Positions 53,167-62,170 of a stretch of DNA of 64,000 nucleotides are shown one piece after another. Under the pieces are notes generated by a model that did no database searches, was not told the DNA's origin, and worked only from the letters and a program-made list of their open reading frames with translations. The stretch comes from Streptomyces sp. NBC_01454 (GTDB lineage: Bacteria; Actinomycetota; Actinomycetes; Streptomycetales; Streptomycetaceae). The stretch spans positions 806,001 through 870,000 of the forward strand of contig NZ_CP109460.1 in NCBI RefSeq assembly GCF_036227565.1. Reading direction: 5' to 3'. Each line of letters begins with the position of its first letter. The first letter of the stretch is position 1. Position numbers and translations under genes: made by a program.

Positions 53167-54600
53167 ATGGATGCAGTGGCAGTGACTTCGGAGGGGGCCG
53201 TCCGGGGCGCGTCCGTATCCGGCATCGCCGGCTTCCGCGGCATTCCGTTCGCCGCGGCGCCGGAGGGACCGCGGCGCTTCCGGCCACCCGCGCCTGCGGC
53301 CCGTTGGGACGGGGTGCGGGACGCCACCGCGTTCGGTACCGCGCCACCACAGTTGCCGCCGGCGCCGGGGGCCGCCCCGGCCTGGCAGGCCGGTGACGGG
53401 CTGGACTGTCTGACGCTGAACGTCTGGACCCCCGACCTCGGCGGGGCCGGCCTGCCGGTCATGGTGTGGATCTACGGTGGCGGATTCAAGCACGGCTCCT
53501 CCGGCAGACCGGACTTCGACGCCACGCACCTGGCGGCCGCCGGAGTGGTGGTGGTCACCTTCAACTACCGTTTCGGCTTCGAGGGCTTCGGCCATCTGCC
53601 CGGAGTCCCGGACAACCGCGGGCTGCGCGACCAGATCGCGGCACTGGAGTGGGTGCAGCGCAACATCGGCGCCTTTGGCGGCGATCCCGCCCACGTGACG
53701 GTCTTCGGCCAGTCCGCGGGCGCGGCCTCGGCCGCCCTGCTCCTGACCTCTCCTGCCGCGCGGGGCCTGTTCCGCCGAGCGATCACACAGAGCATCCCGG
53801 ATGCTTTCCTCCCCACCGCACAGGCCGAGCGGGTGACCGGCATCCTCGCTGCGGAAGCCGGGGTAGCGGCTACGTGGGAGGGCTTCGCCGCTCTGCCGCC
53901 CCAAGCGATCCTGCGGGTCCAGGACACCCCGCTCCAGGGGCCCCGGGCAGGCTTCAGCGCCTTCGGCCCGGTCATCGACGGCGATCTGGTCACCGGCCCG
54001 CCCTGGGAGACGATCCGCCGCGGCGCCGGCCGTGAGGTGGACCTGGTCTGCGGATTCACCCACGACGAGGCCCGGTGGTACACCGCAGGCATGGACGTGT
54101 CCGCCATCCCCCTCACCGCCGTGGCGGACTCACTTCGGCTCCCGATGAGCGTGGTCGCCGACTACCGCACCGCCTATCCCACCAGTACCGACGCCGAACT
54201 GGTCACGGTGATGCTCTCCGACGCCCTGTTCCGGATGCCGACGACCCGGGTCGCCGAGGCACACGCCGAGGCGGGCGGCCGTACCTGGCTGTACGACCTC
54301 ACCTGGCAGAGCCCCCGCCTCGGCGCCGGCCACATCCTCGATGTGCCACTCGTCTTCGGCAACGCCGGGACCCCACTGGCGGCCCGGTTCCTCGGCACTC
54401 CACCACCCGCAGAGTTCGTCGCCCTGTCCGGGAACATGCGCGCGGCATGGACGTCCTTCGCCACCGACGGCGACCCCGGCTGGCCGCGCTTCAACCTCGG
54501 AAACCGGACCACCCGACTGTGGGATCTCCCAGCTGCCGACGTTCCGTACCCGCTGGCCGAGTCCCGCCAGATCTGGGAAGGCATCGACCGGAGGCGGTAG
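53167..54600 (+). CDS. Type-B carboxylesterase (para-nitrobenzyl esterase-like)
   Basis: 477 residues from ATG 53167. The alpha/beta hydrolase has the oxyanion-hole motif WIYGGGFKHGSS, nucleophile elbow FGQSAGAAS, a catalytic Glu region (GFTHDEARWY) and a His region toward the C-terminus (GAGHILDVPLVFGN). FRGIPFAAAPEGPRRFRPP is the usual N-terminus. There is no signal peptide, so it is likely cytoplasmic. It hydrolyses carboxylic esters. No link to neighbours is evident. Confidence 0.88.
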   Translation: MDAVAVTSEGAVRGASVSGIAGFRGIPFAAAPEGPRRFRPPAPAARWDGVRDATAFGTAPPQLPPAPGAAPAWQAGDGLDCLTLNVWTPDLGGAGLPVMVWIYGGGFKHGSSGRPDFDATHLAAAGVVVVTFNYRFGFEGFGHLPGVPDNRGLRDQIAALEWVQRNIGAFGGDPAHVTVFGQSAGAASAALLLTSPAARGLFRRAITQSIPDAFLPTAQAERVTGILAAEAGVAATWEGFAALPPQAILRVQDTPLQGPRAGFSAFGPVIDGDLVTGPPWETIRRGAGREVDLVCGFTHDEARWYTAGMDVSAIPLTAVADSLRLPMSVVADYRTAYPTSTDAELVTVMLSDALFRMPTTRVAEAHAEAGGRTWLYDLTWQSPRLGAGHILDVPLVFGNAGTPLAARFLGTPPPAEFVALSGNMRAAWTSFATDGDPGWPRFNLGNRTTRLWDLPAADVPYPLAESRQIWEGIDRRR

Positions 54601-54615
54601 CGGCGCGGGCGCCAC

Positions 54616-54876
54616 GTGGTGGACGAGGGTGAAGGGCACACCAGCGTGGCCGAGTGGCGGGCGGGCCACGAGCGGTTCTGGCACGGCGAGGAGATGCGTG
54701 CGGCGCTGGACGATCCCGAGTTCACCGTGCACGACGGGACGCCGACGGTTCTGGAGCGCTTCCGCCTCCGCACCGACCTTCGCCCCGCCGCCCGCGGCCC
54801 CGTCGACGACCACCATTCGTCGCTCACCACGCCACGTCACGTCGTCACCGGCGGCCGCAAGCGTCCCGACGCGTGA
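54616..54876 (+). pseudogene. Truncated ASCH-domain protein
   Basis: A GTG-led 86-codon frame begins VDEGEGHTSVAEWRAGHERF, then WHGEEMRAAL and TVLERFRL. This matches the last third of ASCH-domain proteins (DEGEG..SVAEWRAAHERFW...L.D..F...D..VVCERFRL). The N-terminal RNA-binding core is absent and the end is unusually extended, so this is a 5'-truncated remnant, 15 bp after the esterase. Confidence 0.65.
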
Positions 54877-54931
54877 ACCACGTGCCGTCTCCGAAGGGGT
54901 AGCAGCCCCACGCCCGCCAGAGCACGGGCAG

Positions 54932-55897
54932 TTACTCCCCTGATCCCGTCTCCGCCACCGCCACCACTTGCTTGCCCACCACTCCGCCCCGCTCGAATGC
55001 CTGGTGCGCCGAGGCGATGTCTGCCAGCGGGTACACACTGTCCACCACAGGCCGCAGTCGGCCAGATGTCACATACTCGGCCAGGCCACGCAGCGTGTCG
55101 GTGTCCGGGTTGGAGCTCAACGTGCGGATGCGGCGGGCGCCGTGCACGCTCGACGCGGCGATCGCGGCCACGGACGAGGCCGACAGGGAGATGGTGGCCA
55201 TCCGGCCTTCGCGGGTCAGCCGCCCCCGGAAGCGGTGCAGGTCCGATCCGACCGTGTCCAGGATGACGTCGAAGGGTCCGATCTGATCGGCCGTGGTGGA
55301 GCCGTAGTCGAAGACCTCGTCGGCTCCCAGCTCGCGCAGCGCCCCGGCGTGGCGGTCGCGGGACAGCGCGGTGACGTGCCCGCCCATCGCGTGCGCGAGT
55401 TGGACGGCGGCCGTGCCGACTCCGCCGGCGGCGCCACGTACCAGGACGCGTTCACCGCTCGCCAGGTGCAGCGTGTCCCGCAGTGCGCTCAGCGCTGTCG
55501 TGCCGGCGACGACCAGGGAGGCTGCCTCCACCGGCGAGAGGTCCGCCGGTGCGGGCCCGACACGGTCCGCGGGGATCACGACGTATTCGGACGCTCCACC
55601 GAGCGTGTGCCGCTTGAGCGGGTGCACGGTGCCCCATACGCGGTCGCCGACCTGGTACCGACGCACATCGGCGCCGGTCGCGGTGACGAGACCGGCGAAG
55701 TCCAGCCCCACACCGAACGGGAACCGGCGTCCGGTCACGATCCGCAATCCCCCTGAGCGCACGATCGTGTCGAGTCCGTTCACGCTCGACGCCTCGACCG
55801 ATACCAGCACCTCACCCGCGCCGGGAGCGGGGCGGTCAACCTCGTCGACGCGCAGGACATCTGGTGTGCCGTACCCGGTGATCTGAACGGCCTTCAT
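54932..55897 (-). CDS. Quinone oxidoreductase-like NADP-dependent MDR dehydrogenase
   Basis: 321 residues from ATG 55897 (MKAVQITGYGTPDVLRVDEV). The medium-chain dehydrogenase fold shows VLVRGAAGGVGTAAVQLAHAMG for NADP binding and a GERVLVRG turn. The structural and catalytic zinc cysteines are lacking, so this is the zinc-free quinone reductase/enoyl reductase branch. It lies 112 bp downstream of, and parallel to, the similar gene at 56010-56918, and both probably respond to the divergent TetR regulator. Confidence 0.88.
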   Translation of the reverse strand: MKAVQITGYGTPDVLRVDEVDRPAPGAGEVLVSVEASSVNGLDTIVRSGGLRIVTGRRFPFGVGLDFAGLVTATGADVRRYQVGDRVWGTVHPLKRHTLGGASEYVVIPADRVGPAPADLSPVEAASLVVAGTTALSALRDTLHLASGERVLVRGAAGGVGTAAVQLAHAMGGHVTALSRDRHAGALRELGADEVFDYGSTTADQIGPFDVILDTVGSDLHRFRGRLTREGRMATISLSASSVAAIAASSVHGARRIRTLSSNPDTDTLRGLAEYVTSGRLRPVVDSVYPLADIASAHQAFERGGVVGKQVVAVAETGSGE

Positions 55898-56009
55898 GTC
55901 AATTTCCCCTTCATGGTGTGCTGATAGGCGGGTCGGTGGGGGCGACCGCTGTACGGTGTCGCGCGCTCGCCTCGCCGCCCGACGGGCTCGAGCGAGGCGG
56001 CGGCTCGGG

Positions 56010-56918
56010 TCAGGGAAGGAGGACGACCTTGCCCTGGTTGCGGCGGGCTTCGATGTCGGCGTGAGCCCGGGCGGCCTCGGCAAGCGGGTAGGCGCGCCAC
56101 ACGGGGACGTCCAGCTTGCCGGCGGCGATCAGCTCGGCCAGCCGCGGCAGGGCCTCGGGGAAGCGGTCTGCCGGGTCCATGCCGGTGAACCGCACGCCGT
56201 GTTGGGCGAAGGACGGGTCGGCGATGGTGATGACCTTGCCCGCATCGCCGACCAGGGCGACGGAGTCGGCGAGTACACCCGCGCCCGAGGCGTCGAACAC
56301 GAAGTCCACACCGTCCGGGGCGGCGGCCTTGACCCGCTCCACCCAGCCCTCGCCGTAAGGCACGGCGAAGGCGCCGAGACCGTTGACGCGCTCGATGTCC
56401 TGCTCGGCGACGGTGCCGACCACGGTGATTCCGCGGGCGGCGGCCACCTGCACGGCGATGGTGCCCACGCTGCCGCCGGCGCCGTGCAGGAGCAACGTCT
56501 GCCCCGGCTGCACGCCGAGGTGCTGGAGCGCCCGGCAGGCGGCCTCGCCGACCGTGACCAGGGCAGCCGCGGTCTCGAACGACACCTCCACGGGCTTGGC
56601 GAAGGGCTGGTCGAGCACCGCGTACTCGCTGTAGCCGCCGACCGAGGCGACACCGAAGACCTCATCGCCGACCGAGGCGGTGGCGCCCTCGCCGGCCTGG
56701 TCGACGACACCGGCCACGTCCCAGCCCGGGACCATCGGGAAGGCGACGGGGAAGGCACCCTGCATCGCCCCGGCGCGAATCCGCAGGTCGATCGGGTTGA
56801 CGGCGGTCGCCCGCACGCGGATGCGCACCTGGCCCGGGCCCGGTTCGGGGGTGGCGACCTGGGACAGGGTGAGGACCTCAGGCCCCCCGTACTCGGAGAA
56901 CGAAATGACAGTGGACAT
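56010..56918 (-). CDS. Zinc-free NADP-dependent oxidoreductase (MDR family)
   Basis: 302 residues from ATG 56918, with AGGAG 6 nt upstream; an open frame extending through the TetR gene is not used. MSTVISFSEYGGPEVLTL and the nucleotide-binding LLLHGAGGSVGTIAVQVAAARG are typical of quinone reductase-like MDR proteins without zinc ligands. It is divergent from the TetR regulator at 57060, with repeated GAATCA/TGATTC half-sites between, so it is the likely direct target. Confidence 0.88.
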   Translation of the reverse strand: MSTVISFSEYGGPEVLTLSQVATPEPGPGQVRIRVRATAVNPIDLRIRAGAMQGAFPVAFPMVPGWDVAGVVDQAGEGATASVGDEVFGVASVGGYSEYAVLDQPFAKPVEVSFETAAALVTVGEAACRALQHLGVQPGQTLLLHGAGGSVGTIAVQVAAARGITVVGTVAEQDIERVNGLGAFAVPYGEGWVERVKAAAPDGVDFVFDASGAGVLADSVALVGDAGKVITIADPSFAQHGVRFTGMDPADRFPEALPRLAELIAAGKLDVPVWRAYPLAEAARAHADIEARRNQGKVVLLP

Positions 56919-56956
56919 CAGACACTCCTGACGGGAGGGACGGACCACACGGACGT

Positions 56957-57041
56957 GAATCATCCAGTGCGTGTGATTCCTTTCTATCACACACCCCGTA
57001 TGATTCAATGTGTGGCTCGAATCACACGGCACGTATGATTC
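56957..57041. promoter_or_regulatory. TetR operator cluster of GAATCA/TGATTC half-sites
   Basis: Half-sites GAATCA occur at 56957-56962 and 57019-57024, and TGATTC at 56974-56979, 57001-57006 and 57036-57041. CGTATGATTCAA is repeated exactly at the last two TGATTC sites. The array fills the 141-bp divergent promoter and is a probable autoregulatory operator. Confidence 0.65.
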
Positions 57042-57059
57042 AACGGTAGGGTGGGGTCC

Positions 57060-57665
57060 ATGCAGCAGCCCCTTCACCGCCGCCCGCCGACCGCGAGCAA
57101 CCCGCGCGTCCAGCGCACCCGCAGTCGCGTTCTGACCGTCGCACGCGAACTGCTGCCCCAGGTAGGACCGACCGGGCTGACGTACGCGCTGCTGGCCGAG
57201 CGCGCCGACGTCACCCGCCAGACCCTCTACCGCCACTGGCCCAGCCGTGCCGCGCTGCTCTTCGACCTGATCCTGGAAGGCCCCGACCTCGGCAATTACC
57301 CCGAGCCGGGCAGTGACGTACGCACCGTGGCCACCGAGTGGCTCAAGAGCCTGCGCGCCGGCATCAGCGAACCGGCCATCCGCACCGCCGTACTGGCCGT
57401 CACCGCCCAAGCGGACCACGACCCCGACAGCGCCCAGGCCCTTTCCCGCATTGGCCAGGACCGGCTCACGGCCCTGAACGCACTGCTGGCACCCTCCGGC
57501 ATCCAGATCGACGGCGCCGAATACACCCTGCTCTACGGGCCCGTCCTCGCCCGGCTCTTCCTCGACCGCAGCCACGTCTCCGACGAGTTCATCGACACGA
57601 CCGTCGCTCAGTGGCTCACCACTCTCGAAGGACTGCGGCGGACGGAGTCTGAGGGGGGCGGGTGA
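57060..57665 (+). CDS. TetR/AcrR-family transcriptional regulator
   Basis: 201 residues from ATG 57060; GTG 57051 is an alternative with poorer spacing. The N-terminal helix-turn-helix is about 25-70 (RSRVLTVARELLPQVGPTGLTY, ERADVTRQTLYRHWPSRAALL). The C-terminal ligand-binding domain is of the TetR_C type. It is divergent from the MDR oxidoreductase genes and most likely represses them and itself through the half-sites at 56957-57041. The inducer is unknown, perhaps a quinone or aldehyde. Confidence 0.9.
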   Translation: MQQPLHRRPPTASNPRVQRTRSRVLTVARELLPQVGPTGLTYALLAERADVTRQTLYRHWPSRAALLFDLILEGPDLGNYPEPGSDVRTVATEWLKSLRAGISEPAIRTAVLAVTAQADHDPDSAQALSRIGQDRLTALNALLAPSGIQIDGAEYTLLYGPVLARLFLDRSHVSDEFIDTTVAQWLTTLEGLRRTESEGGG

Positions 57666-58083
57666 CTGGAGGGGCTTTCCTCAGCCGGGCCGCCTGGGTG
57701 GCGTAGGCCGTAAGCCGTAAGCCGTAAGCCGCGGAGCCTGGAGTGGCCAACAGGGCGTCGAGTCAAGGGACTTGGCGGGCACGCTCGGAGGGCGGAGTGT
57801 CAGGCCGACCGTCGCAGCCACGATGCGAGAGCCGCATGGTCGCCATCGGTCGGTCAGACCGAGGCGGGGATCGACTCGGTGGAGCTGGGCGTCTCCCGGG
57901 TGGTGGGCAGCGACCGAAGAGCCCGGTGGTCGCTTGGGCATGCCCCCAGAAGTCACTGCCGTCAGCATCACCGGTCAAAGAACAGCCGGCCCCACCCCGT
58001 CGTCAGCAGTCCGACCATCATCGCTGCGGAACGAGTTCCACCCGGACCCCGCTGCGGAGTCCGGGTGGCGGGGCGGTCGGACG
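57666..58083. other. Intergenic region with short tandem repeat, no gene recognised
   Basis: 418 bp containing three exact copies of GCCGTAA (57707-57727) and, near its end, the terminator hairpin at 58038-58068. Open frames here look like composition artefacts. Confidence 0.5.
58038..58068 (-). terminator. Hairpin terminator after the sterol desaturase-like gene
   Basis: CCACCCGGAC (58038-58047) and GTCCGGGTGG (58059-58068) form a perfect 10-bp stem with an inner CCGC/GCGG pairing, 16 bp past the stop of the leftward gene. Confidence 0.75.
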
Positions 58084-59067
58084 TCAGGCCGGTACCGCTT
58101 CCTTGTTCTCGCGGTCGGTCGGGACGGCTCCGCCGTTCCCGTCATCGGGTCCGGGCACGGATGCCGGGATGACAACTGAGGGCGCCGGGGCGGGGGTTCG
58201 GCCAGGCGGTACCGCGGCTTCGGACTCGCGCCATCCCGGTGGGCCGAACAGGTAGCCGGCCCTGCCGCGCCAGGTGCGGGCCCGGCGGACGTCGCGGAGC
58301 ATCCCGGTGAACTCGTGGTAGTTGGCCTTGACCGGATTATGGGTGTCGATGTTCGTGGTCAGGCCGTACCTGACGGGTTCGGTCTCCTCCGCATAGCTGC
58401 CGAACATCCGGTCCCACACGATGAGGATCCCGCCGTAATTCTTGTCCAGGTAAGGGTTGTTGGCGCCGTGATGGACGCGGTGGTGCGACGGGGTGTTGAA
58501 CACGAACTCGATCGGCCCGGGAAGGCGGTCGATGCGCTCGGTGTGGATCGGGTACTGGAAGAGCAGCACGAGGGAGTGCGCCAGGAAGATCATCCAGGCG
58601 GGGATCCCGATCAGCGCCATCGGGATGTCCGCGACCGCGGTGAGGAACGATCCCGGGATCAGCCAGGGTAGACGCACCGCCGTGGACAGATTGAAGTGCC
58701 GGCTGGAGTGGTGGACGCTGTGTCCGGCCCAGAGCAGGCGGATGCGGTGGCCCATCCGGTGCTGGGCGTAATAGGCGAGGTCGGCGAGGACGAGGGCCGC
58801 CACCCACACCCGCCAGTCCGAGGAGGAGAGCGTGTGTGGCGCGCACGCCGCCGCGATCACCACGACCGGAAGCTGGATGAAGTGGTTGAGTGGCTTGGTG
58901 AGTTGACCGATCGCGTAGATGGACAGGCTGGTGGCGGCATCGCGGGCGGAGACCCCGGCCCGGTCGGCCTTCGGCTCCTTCTCGCGGTGATAGCTGATGA
59001 ACTCGACGGCCATCAGCAGCAGGAACGCGGGTATCGCGTACAGGCCCAGTCGGAGCGTTTCTTGCAC
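58084..59067 (-). CDS. Fatty acid hydroxylase/sterol desaturase-family membrane enzyme
   Basis: 327 residues from GTG 59067, with AAGGTG upstream. Several membrane helices surround the histidine boxes HRMGH, HSVHHSS and HHRVHHG that hold the diiron centre in this superfamily. The last ~60 residues are hydrophilic and Pro/Ala-rich. It oxidises or desaturates a lipid-like substrate, which cannot be named. The MarR gene 112 bp upstream on the same strand is probably co-regulated. Confidence 0.85.
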   Translation of the reverse strand: MQETLRLGLYAIPAFLLLMAVEFISYHREKEPKADRAGVSARDAATSLSIYAIGQLTKPLNHFIQLPVVVIAAACAPHTLSSSDWRVWVAALVLADLAYYAQHRMGHRIRLLWAGHSVHHSSRHFNLSTAVRLPWLIPGSFLTAVADIPMALIGIPAWMIFLAHSLVLLFQYPIHTERIDRLPGPIEFVFNTPSHHRVHHGANNPYLDKNYGGILIVWDRMFGSYAEETEPVRYGLTTNIDTHNPVKANYHEFTGMLRDVRRARTWRGRAGYLFGPPGWRESEAAVPPGRTPAPAPSVVIPASVPGPDDGNGGAVPTDRENKEAVPA

Positions 59068-59179
59068 TGAGTCACCTTTCCTTGGCTTGGTCGGCTCGGC
59101 TCCCGCCTCGGGCGGAGCCGGCGTTTCGCGGCTCGCGGGCGGGGCGGCGGGGTCGGAACGAGGCCGCCGCCCCCGGCCG

Positions 59180-59698
59180 TCACAGGTCGCCGAGGTCCAG
59201 GAGGGAGGACCGGGACCGGACCTCGCGCCAGATGTCCCCGCTGCGCCATTCGCCGGACGGTTCGCCGAGCAGCTCGGTCAGGGCCGTCAGCGCCCGGACG
59301 GCCTCGACGCCCAGCTGTTCACGGATCTCCTCGTCCACCTCGCGCCGGGCCTCGCGGAACGCCTGGAGAAAAGCGATCGCGTCCGAGGTGGGGCGCACGA
59401 TCTTCTCGCGGCCGTCGCCGGGCGACTTCTCCAGCGACAGGAAGCCGCGCTCGCACAGGTCGGCCACCAGCTTGCTCGCGCCCTGGCGGCTGATCTGCAT
59501 CTCGCGGCCGATCCGGGAGACCGTCAGCCCCTCGTTCGCCACACACAGCCGCAGGATCATGCCGTCGGGCAGACGTCTGTCGGTGAATCCGGACGAGGCC
59601 AACTTCTGCTCGACCCGGCGTCGGTACCCGATCCAGGAACGCAGGAGCTGCGGGCCGAGGGCCGGCGCCCCACTTCCGTCGGAGAAATGCGCAACCAT
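59180..59698 (-). CDS. MarR-family transcriptional regulator
   Basis: 172 residues from ATG 59698 (MVAHFSDGSG). The winged helix is in about 50-120 (LTVSRIGREMQISRQGASKLVADLCERGFLS and the wing EKSPGDGREKIV). An operator half-site overlaps its own start codon, and a full palindrome lies 21 bp further upstream, so autorepression is expected. The adjacent membrane desaturase-like gene is the likely co-target. Confidence 0.88.
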   Translation of the reverse strand: MVAHFSDGSGAPALGPQLLRSWIGYRRRVEQKLASSGFTDRRLPDGMILRLCVANEGLTVSRIGREMQISRQGASKLVADLCERGFLSLEKSPGDGREKIVRPTSDAIAFLQAFREARREVDEEIREQLGVEAVRALTALTELLGEPSGEWRSGDIWREVRSRSSLLDLGDL

Positions 59699-59745
59699 GG
59701 GTGCCAATATAGATACGCACCCATGGTTGCGCAACCATGGGTGAC
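59689..59745. promoter_or_regulatory. MarR operator: perfect 24-bp palindrome plus third half-site
   Basis: ACCCATGGTTGC (59719-59730) is followed directly by its exact complement GCAACCATGGGT (59731-59742). A further copy of TGCGCAACCATGGGTG occurs at 59689-59704, covering the MarR ATG, and again at 59730-59745. Confidence 0.85.
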
Positions 59746-59941
59746 ACCTTCTGGGTCAGGGTGGGGTGACCGACGGCGACGGGCCACGGCGACCAGATGC
59801 TGCTCGACGTGCGGAGTCCGCGGCGGGCGTGGGACCGGGGCACCCGGGCCCAGGCCTGAGCGCCGGGGTGCTCCCGGGTCTCACGTACGGCGCCGCAAGG
59901 TCACGGTCGGTGCCGGAACGTCATGGTGGGCGCGCCCGGGG

Positions 59942-61069
59942 TCAGGGGCGGTATGCCTGGCGCAGGGCGCAGGTCCAGATGACGGCGCGGGACGTCGATG
60001 TGGCGTCGGCCGCGGTGCCGCCGACGCGCTGGTCGTCGCTGACGGCGAAGGCCTCGGAGGTGCCTTCCGGGGAGAGCCGGGGCAAGGCGAGCAGGGGGCC
60101 GGTGCCCGGCCAGATCTGGGCCTGGATCGGGGGCGCGGTCTCCGGCGGGAACGGGCCGTCCATGTGGCTGTCGCGAGCGGTGCCCACACTGACGTTGGTG
60201 GTGGGGCTGATCGCCTCGAAGGTGCCGCTGGTGCGTTCGCCGAGGTGCCCGACTTGGTTCTCGGTGGTGTACGGCGGGAGCCACTGGGTGGGGGTCAGGG
60301 TGTCCAGGTGGACGTAGTCGTAGGTGCCCACGATCCGTCCGGCCCGGTCGATGTCCCGGGGGTACCAGTAGTCATAGGGCACTCCCGCGGGCCAGAAGCG
60401 CTGCAGCGGGATGGCCGCGGCGCCTCGTCCGGTGGGCCAGGTGAGGCCCGCCGACCACGATTCGTCATCCTTGACGGCCTCGCCGGAACCGGCGATCTGC
60501 CCGGCGTTGTTGAGGGCGGTCACCGAGGTGAGCGAGTAGCCGGCCGGCGGCTTGAGCCGGCGGACGATCCGGGCCCCGTCCCATTCGAGGCCGACGAGGG
60601 AACCCGGTGTGCCCCCGTCGCCGACGATCAGACCCCGGTCGTTGACGTCCGCCGCGTGCGCCCCCGCCGGCAGCAGGGTCACCTTGCGGGCCCCGACACG
60701 GAAACTGAAGGCGGCGCTCCGGCCGGCGCCGTTCAGGGAGCCGACCATCAGCCCCTTCGCGTTGACCGCGGCGACCTCGCCGCCGGTGAATCCGGCGGGC
60801 AACGGGACGCGGTGCACCCGGGTACCGGTCCAGTACACGGGAAGGCCGTGCGACCCTCCCACCGCCAGGGCATTCGGCCCAAGTCCCCTGACCTGGCTGT
60901 CTCCTGAACCGGGCAGGGAGGCCAGGACCTGGAGGGCCGGCCGGCAGGCGGGCTTGCGGGCGTCGTCGGCGTGCCGGGCCGGCGAGGCGGGCGCGGGGCT
61001 CGCCGTCAGCAGGGGTGTGCACAGGGCGGTCGCGACAACCGTCACTGCGGCACGGAGGTGTCTTCGCAT
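59942..61069 (-). CDS. Secreted protein with repeated beta-strand (HAF-like) motifs
   Basis: 375 residues from ATG 61069 with GGAGATCACC directly upstream. A signal peptide is clear (MRRHLRAAVTVVATALCTPL followed by an Ala/Ser/Pro cleavage region). The mature part contains repeated units with A.NA.G.IVG-type cores (VNAKGLMVGS, VNDRGLIVGD, LNNAGQIAGS, IDRAGRIVGT, VSDDQRVGGT), like HAF-repeat extracellular proteins forming a beta-propeller-like fold. Function is unknown. Confidence 0.8.
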   Translation of the reverse strand: MRRHLRAAVTVVATALCTPLLTASPAPASPARHADDARKPACRPALQVLASLPGSGDSQVRGLGPNALAVGGSHGLPVYWTGTRVHRVPLPAGFTGGEVAAVNAKGLMVGSLNGAGRSAAFSFRVGARKVTLLPAGAHAADVNDRGLIVGDGGTPGSLVGLEWDGARIVRRLKPPAGYSLTSVTALNNAGQIAGSGEAVKDDESWSAGLTWPTGRGAAAIPLQRFWPAGVPYDYWYPRDIDRAGRIVGTYDYVHLDTLTPTQWLPPYTTENQVGHLGERTSGTFEAISPTTNVSVGTARDSHMDGPFPPETAPPIQAQIWPGTGPLLALPRLSPEGTSEAFAVSDDQRVGGTAADATSTSRAVIWTCALRQAYRP

Positions 61070-61425
61070 GGTGATCTCCGTTTCCGAACGACGCGGGAGG
61101 ACCGCGTCAATGTCGGGGTGAGATGGGAGGATGTCCCCAAGTCCGCGGATCGGCACAGGTCTTCATGGACGGCGCTGCGACCTGCGCGGACATTCAGGGC
61201 CTCGTTCGGGAGGCCCTGAAAGGTCGGGAAGCCGAGGAAGCTCAGGAATAGCCCGGCCGGTGCCGTGCGGACCGCGGTGCGGTGCCCCGGCACAGTGGCG
61301 GGAGCGCACTCCGATCGTGCTGCCGCTGTGGCCGGCCGGGCCTCGTGCACGTACGCGTACCGGTGCTGTCCTTCATCCACTTCCTCCGGTACCCGTTGGG
61401 GAAGTTCCGCGGACCGGCCCCTTTC
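61070..61425. other. Intergenic, no gene recognised
   Basis: 356 bp upstream of the secreted-protein gene and beyond the 3' end of the SnoaL-like gene. An inverted repeat lies around 61196-61226 (AGGGCCT/AGGCCCT). No coding signal is seen. Confidence 0.4.
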
Positions 61426-62022
61426 CTACCGCGCGGCCGTGACCGTGCGGGACGGCCCTGCCGGCCAATGGCCGGAATTCGTCCGGGAGTGTCCGGGAGT
61501 GTCAGGGTCCGTTTTCGGTGCGTGCGTACGGCGCCGGGGGGTGACGGCCGAGGTGTAGTCGGTCGACGCCGCGTAGTCGGCGCCCTTGAGGACCTTTTCC
61601 GCGTACTCGGCGACCAGCTCGCGGTTCGCCGCGGTACCCCCCAAGTCGCCGATCAGAGTGGGGCCGTCGGTCTGGGAACGGCCGCTGACGGTCTCCTCGA
61701 CCACCGGCACCAGCGCGTCCCAGTGCTCGGCGAGCTTGCCGTCCACGACGCGGAAGAGGTCGAAGGCGACCATCGGCGCGGGGCCGATGCCGTGGTAAGT
61801 GCCGTGCAGCGCCACCAGGTCTCCGTCGGCGATCGCCCGGGCGCCCTCGTAGCGGAAGTCGGCGGACAGCGAGGAGACCAGTGCGCGCAGCCCCTCGGGC
61901 CCGTCGGCGGCCAGCGCGCTGTGCTGCGTGAACGTCGGGGAGACCCAGCGGTCCACCGCGGAGGGGTCCCGGTCGCCGAACAGCTCGCCTACTGCCGTGA
62001 GGACCAGATCTTTGTTGTTCAT
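61426..62022 (-). CDS. SnoaL/NTF2-like protein with aberrant C-terminus
   Basis: 198 residues from ATG 62022 (MNNKDLVLTAVGELFGDRD). The first 130 residues follow the SnoaL-like NTF2 fold (WVSPTFTQHSALAADGPEGL, GDLVALHGTYHG, FDLFRVVDGKLAEHWDALV), as in small cyclases, isomerases or uncharacterised actinobacterial proteins. The second lobe, starting AANRELVAEYAEKVL, stops resembling the family after about residue 155 and becomes a Pro/Arg/Thr-rich tail. A frameshift or deletion near 61555 probably removed the true C-terminus. It may be partly or wholly inactive. Confidence 0.65.
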   Translation of the reverse strand: MNNKDLVLTAVGELFGDRDPSAVDRWVSPTFTQHSALAADGPEGLRALVSSLSADFRYEGARAIADGDLVALHGTYHGIGPAPMVAFDLFRVVDGKLAEHWDALVPVVEETVSGRSQTDGPTLIGDLGGTAANRELVAEYAEKVLKGADYAASTDYTSAVTPRRRTHAPKTDPDTPGHSRTNSGHWPAGPSRTVTAAR

Positions 62023-62170
62023 GAGAGGTGCATCCCATAGGGCCGGGGCGGCGGACCCGGTGTCCGCCGACTGCCCCTCCACAGTCGTCGGCAGCGCTCC
62101 GGCGCACGAGGTGAATTTCTGACCCGCGATGGGGGAAAGTGGACACCCTCCGGGTGACCTGTGCGCCGTC

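Noticed and set aside
57052..57575. N-terminal extension of the 56010 oxidoreductase through the TetR gene
   Set aside because: Overlaps the TetR coding region and operator; the internal ATG 56918 has a proper ribosome-binding site and family N-terminus.
61042..61380. Minus-strand frame upstream of the secreted protein
   Set aside because: No recognisable family or start signal; overlaps the leader of the signal-peptide gene.
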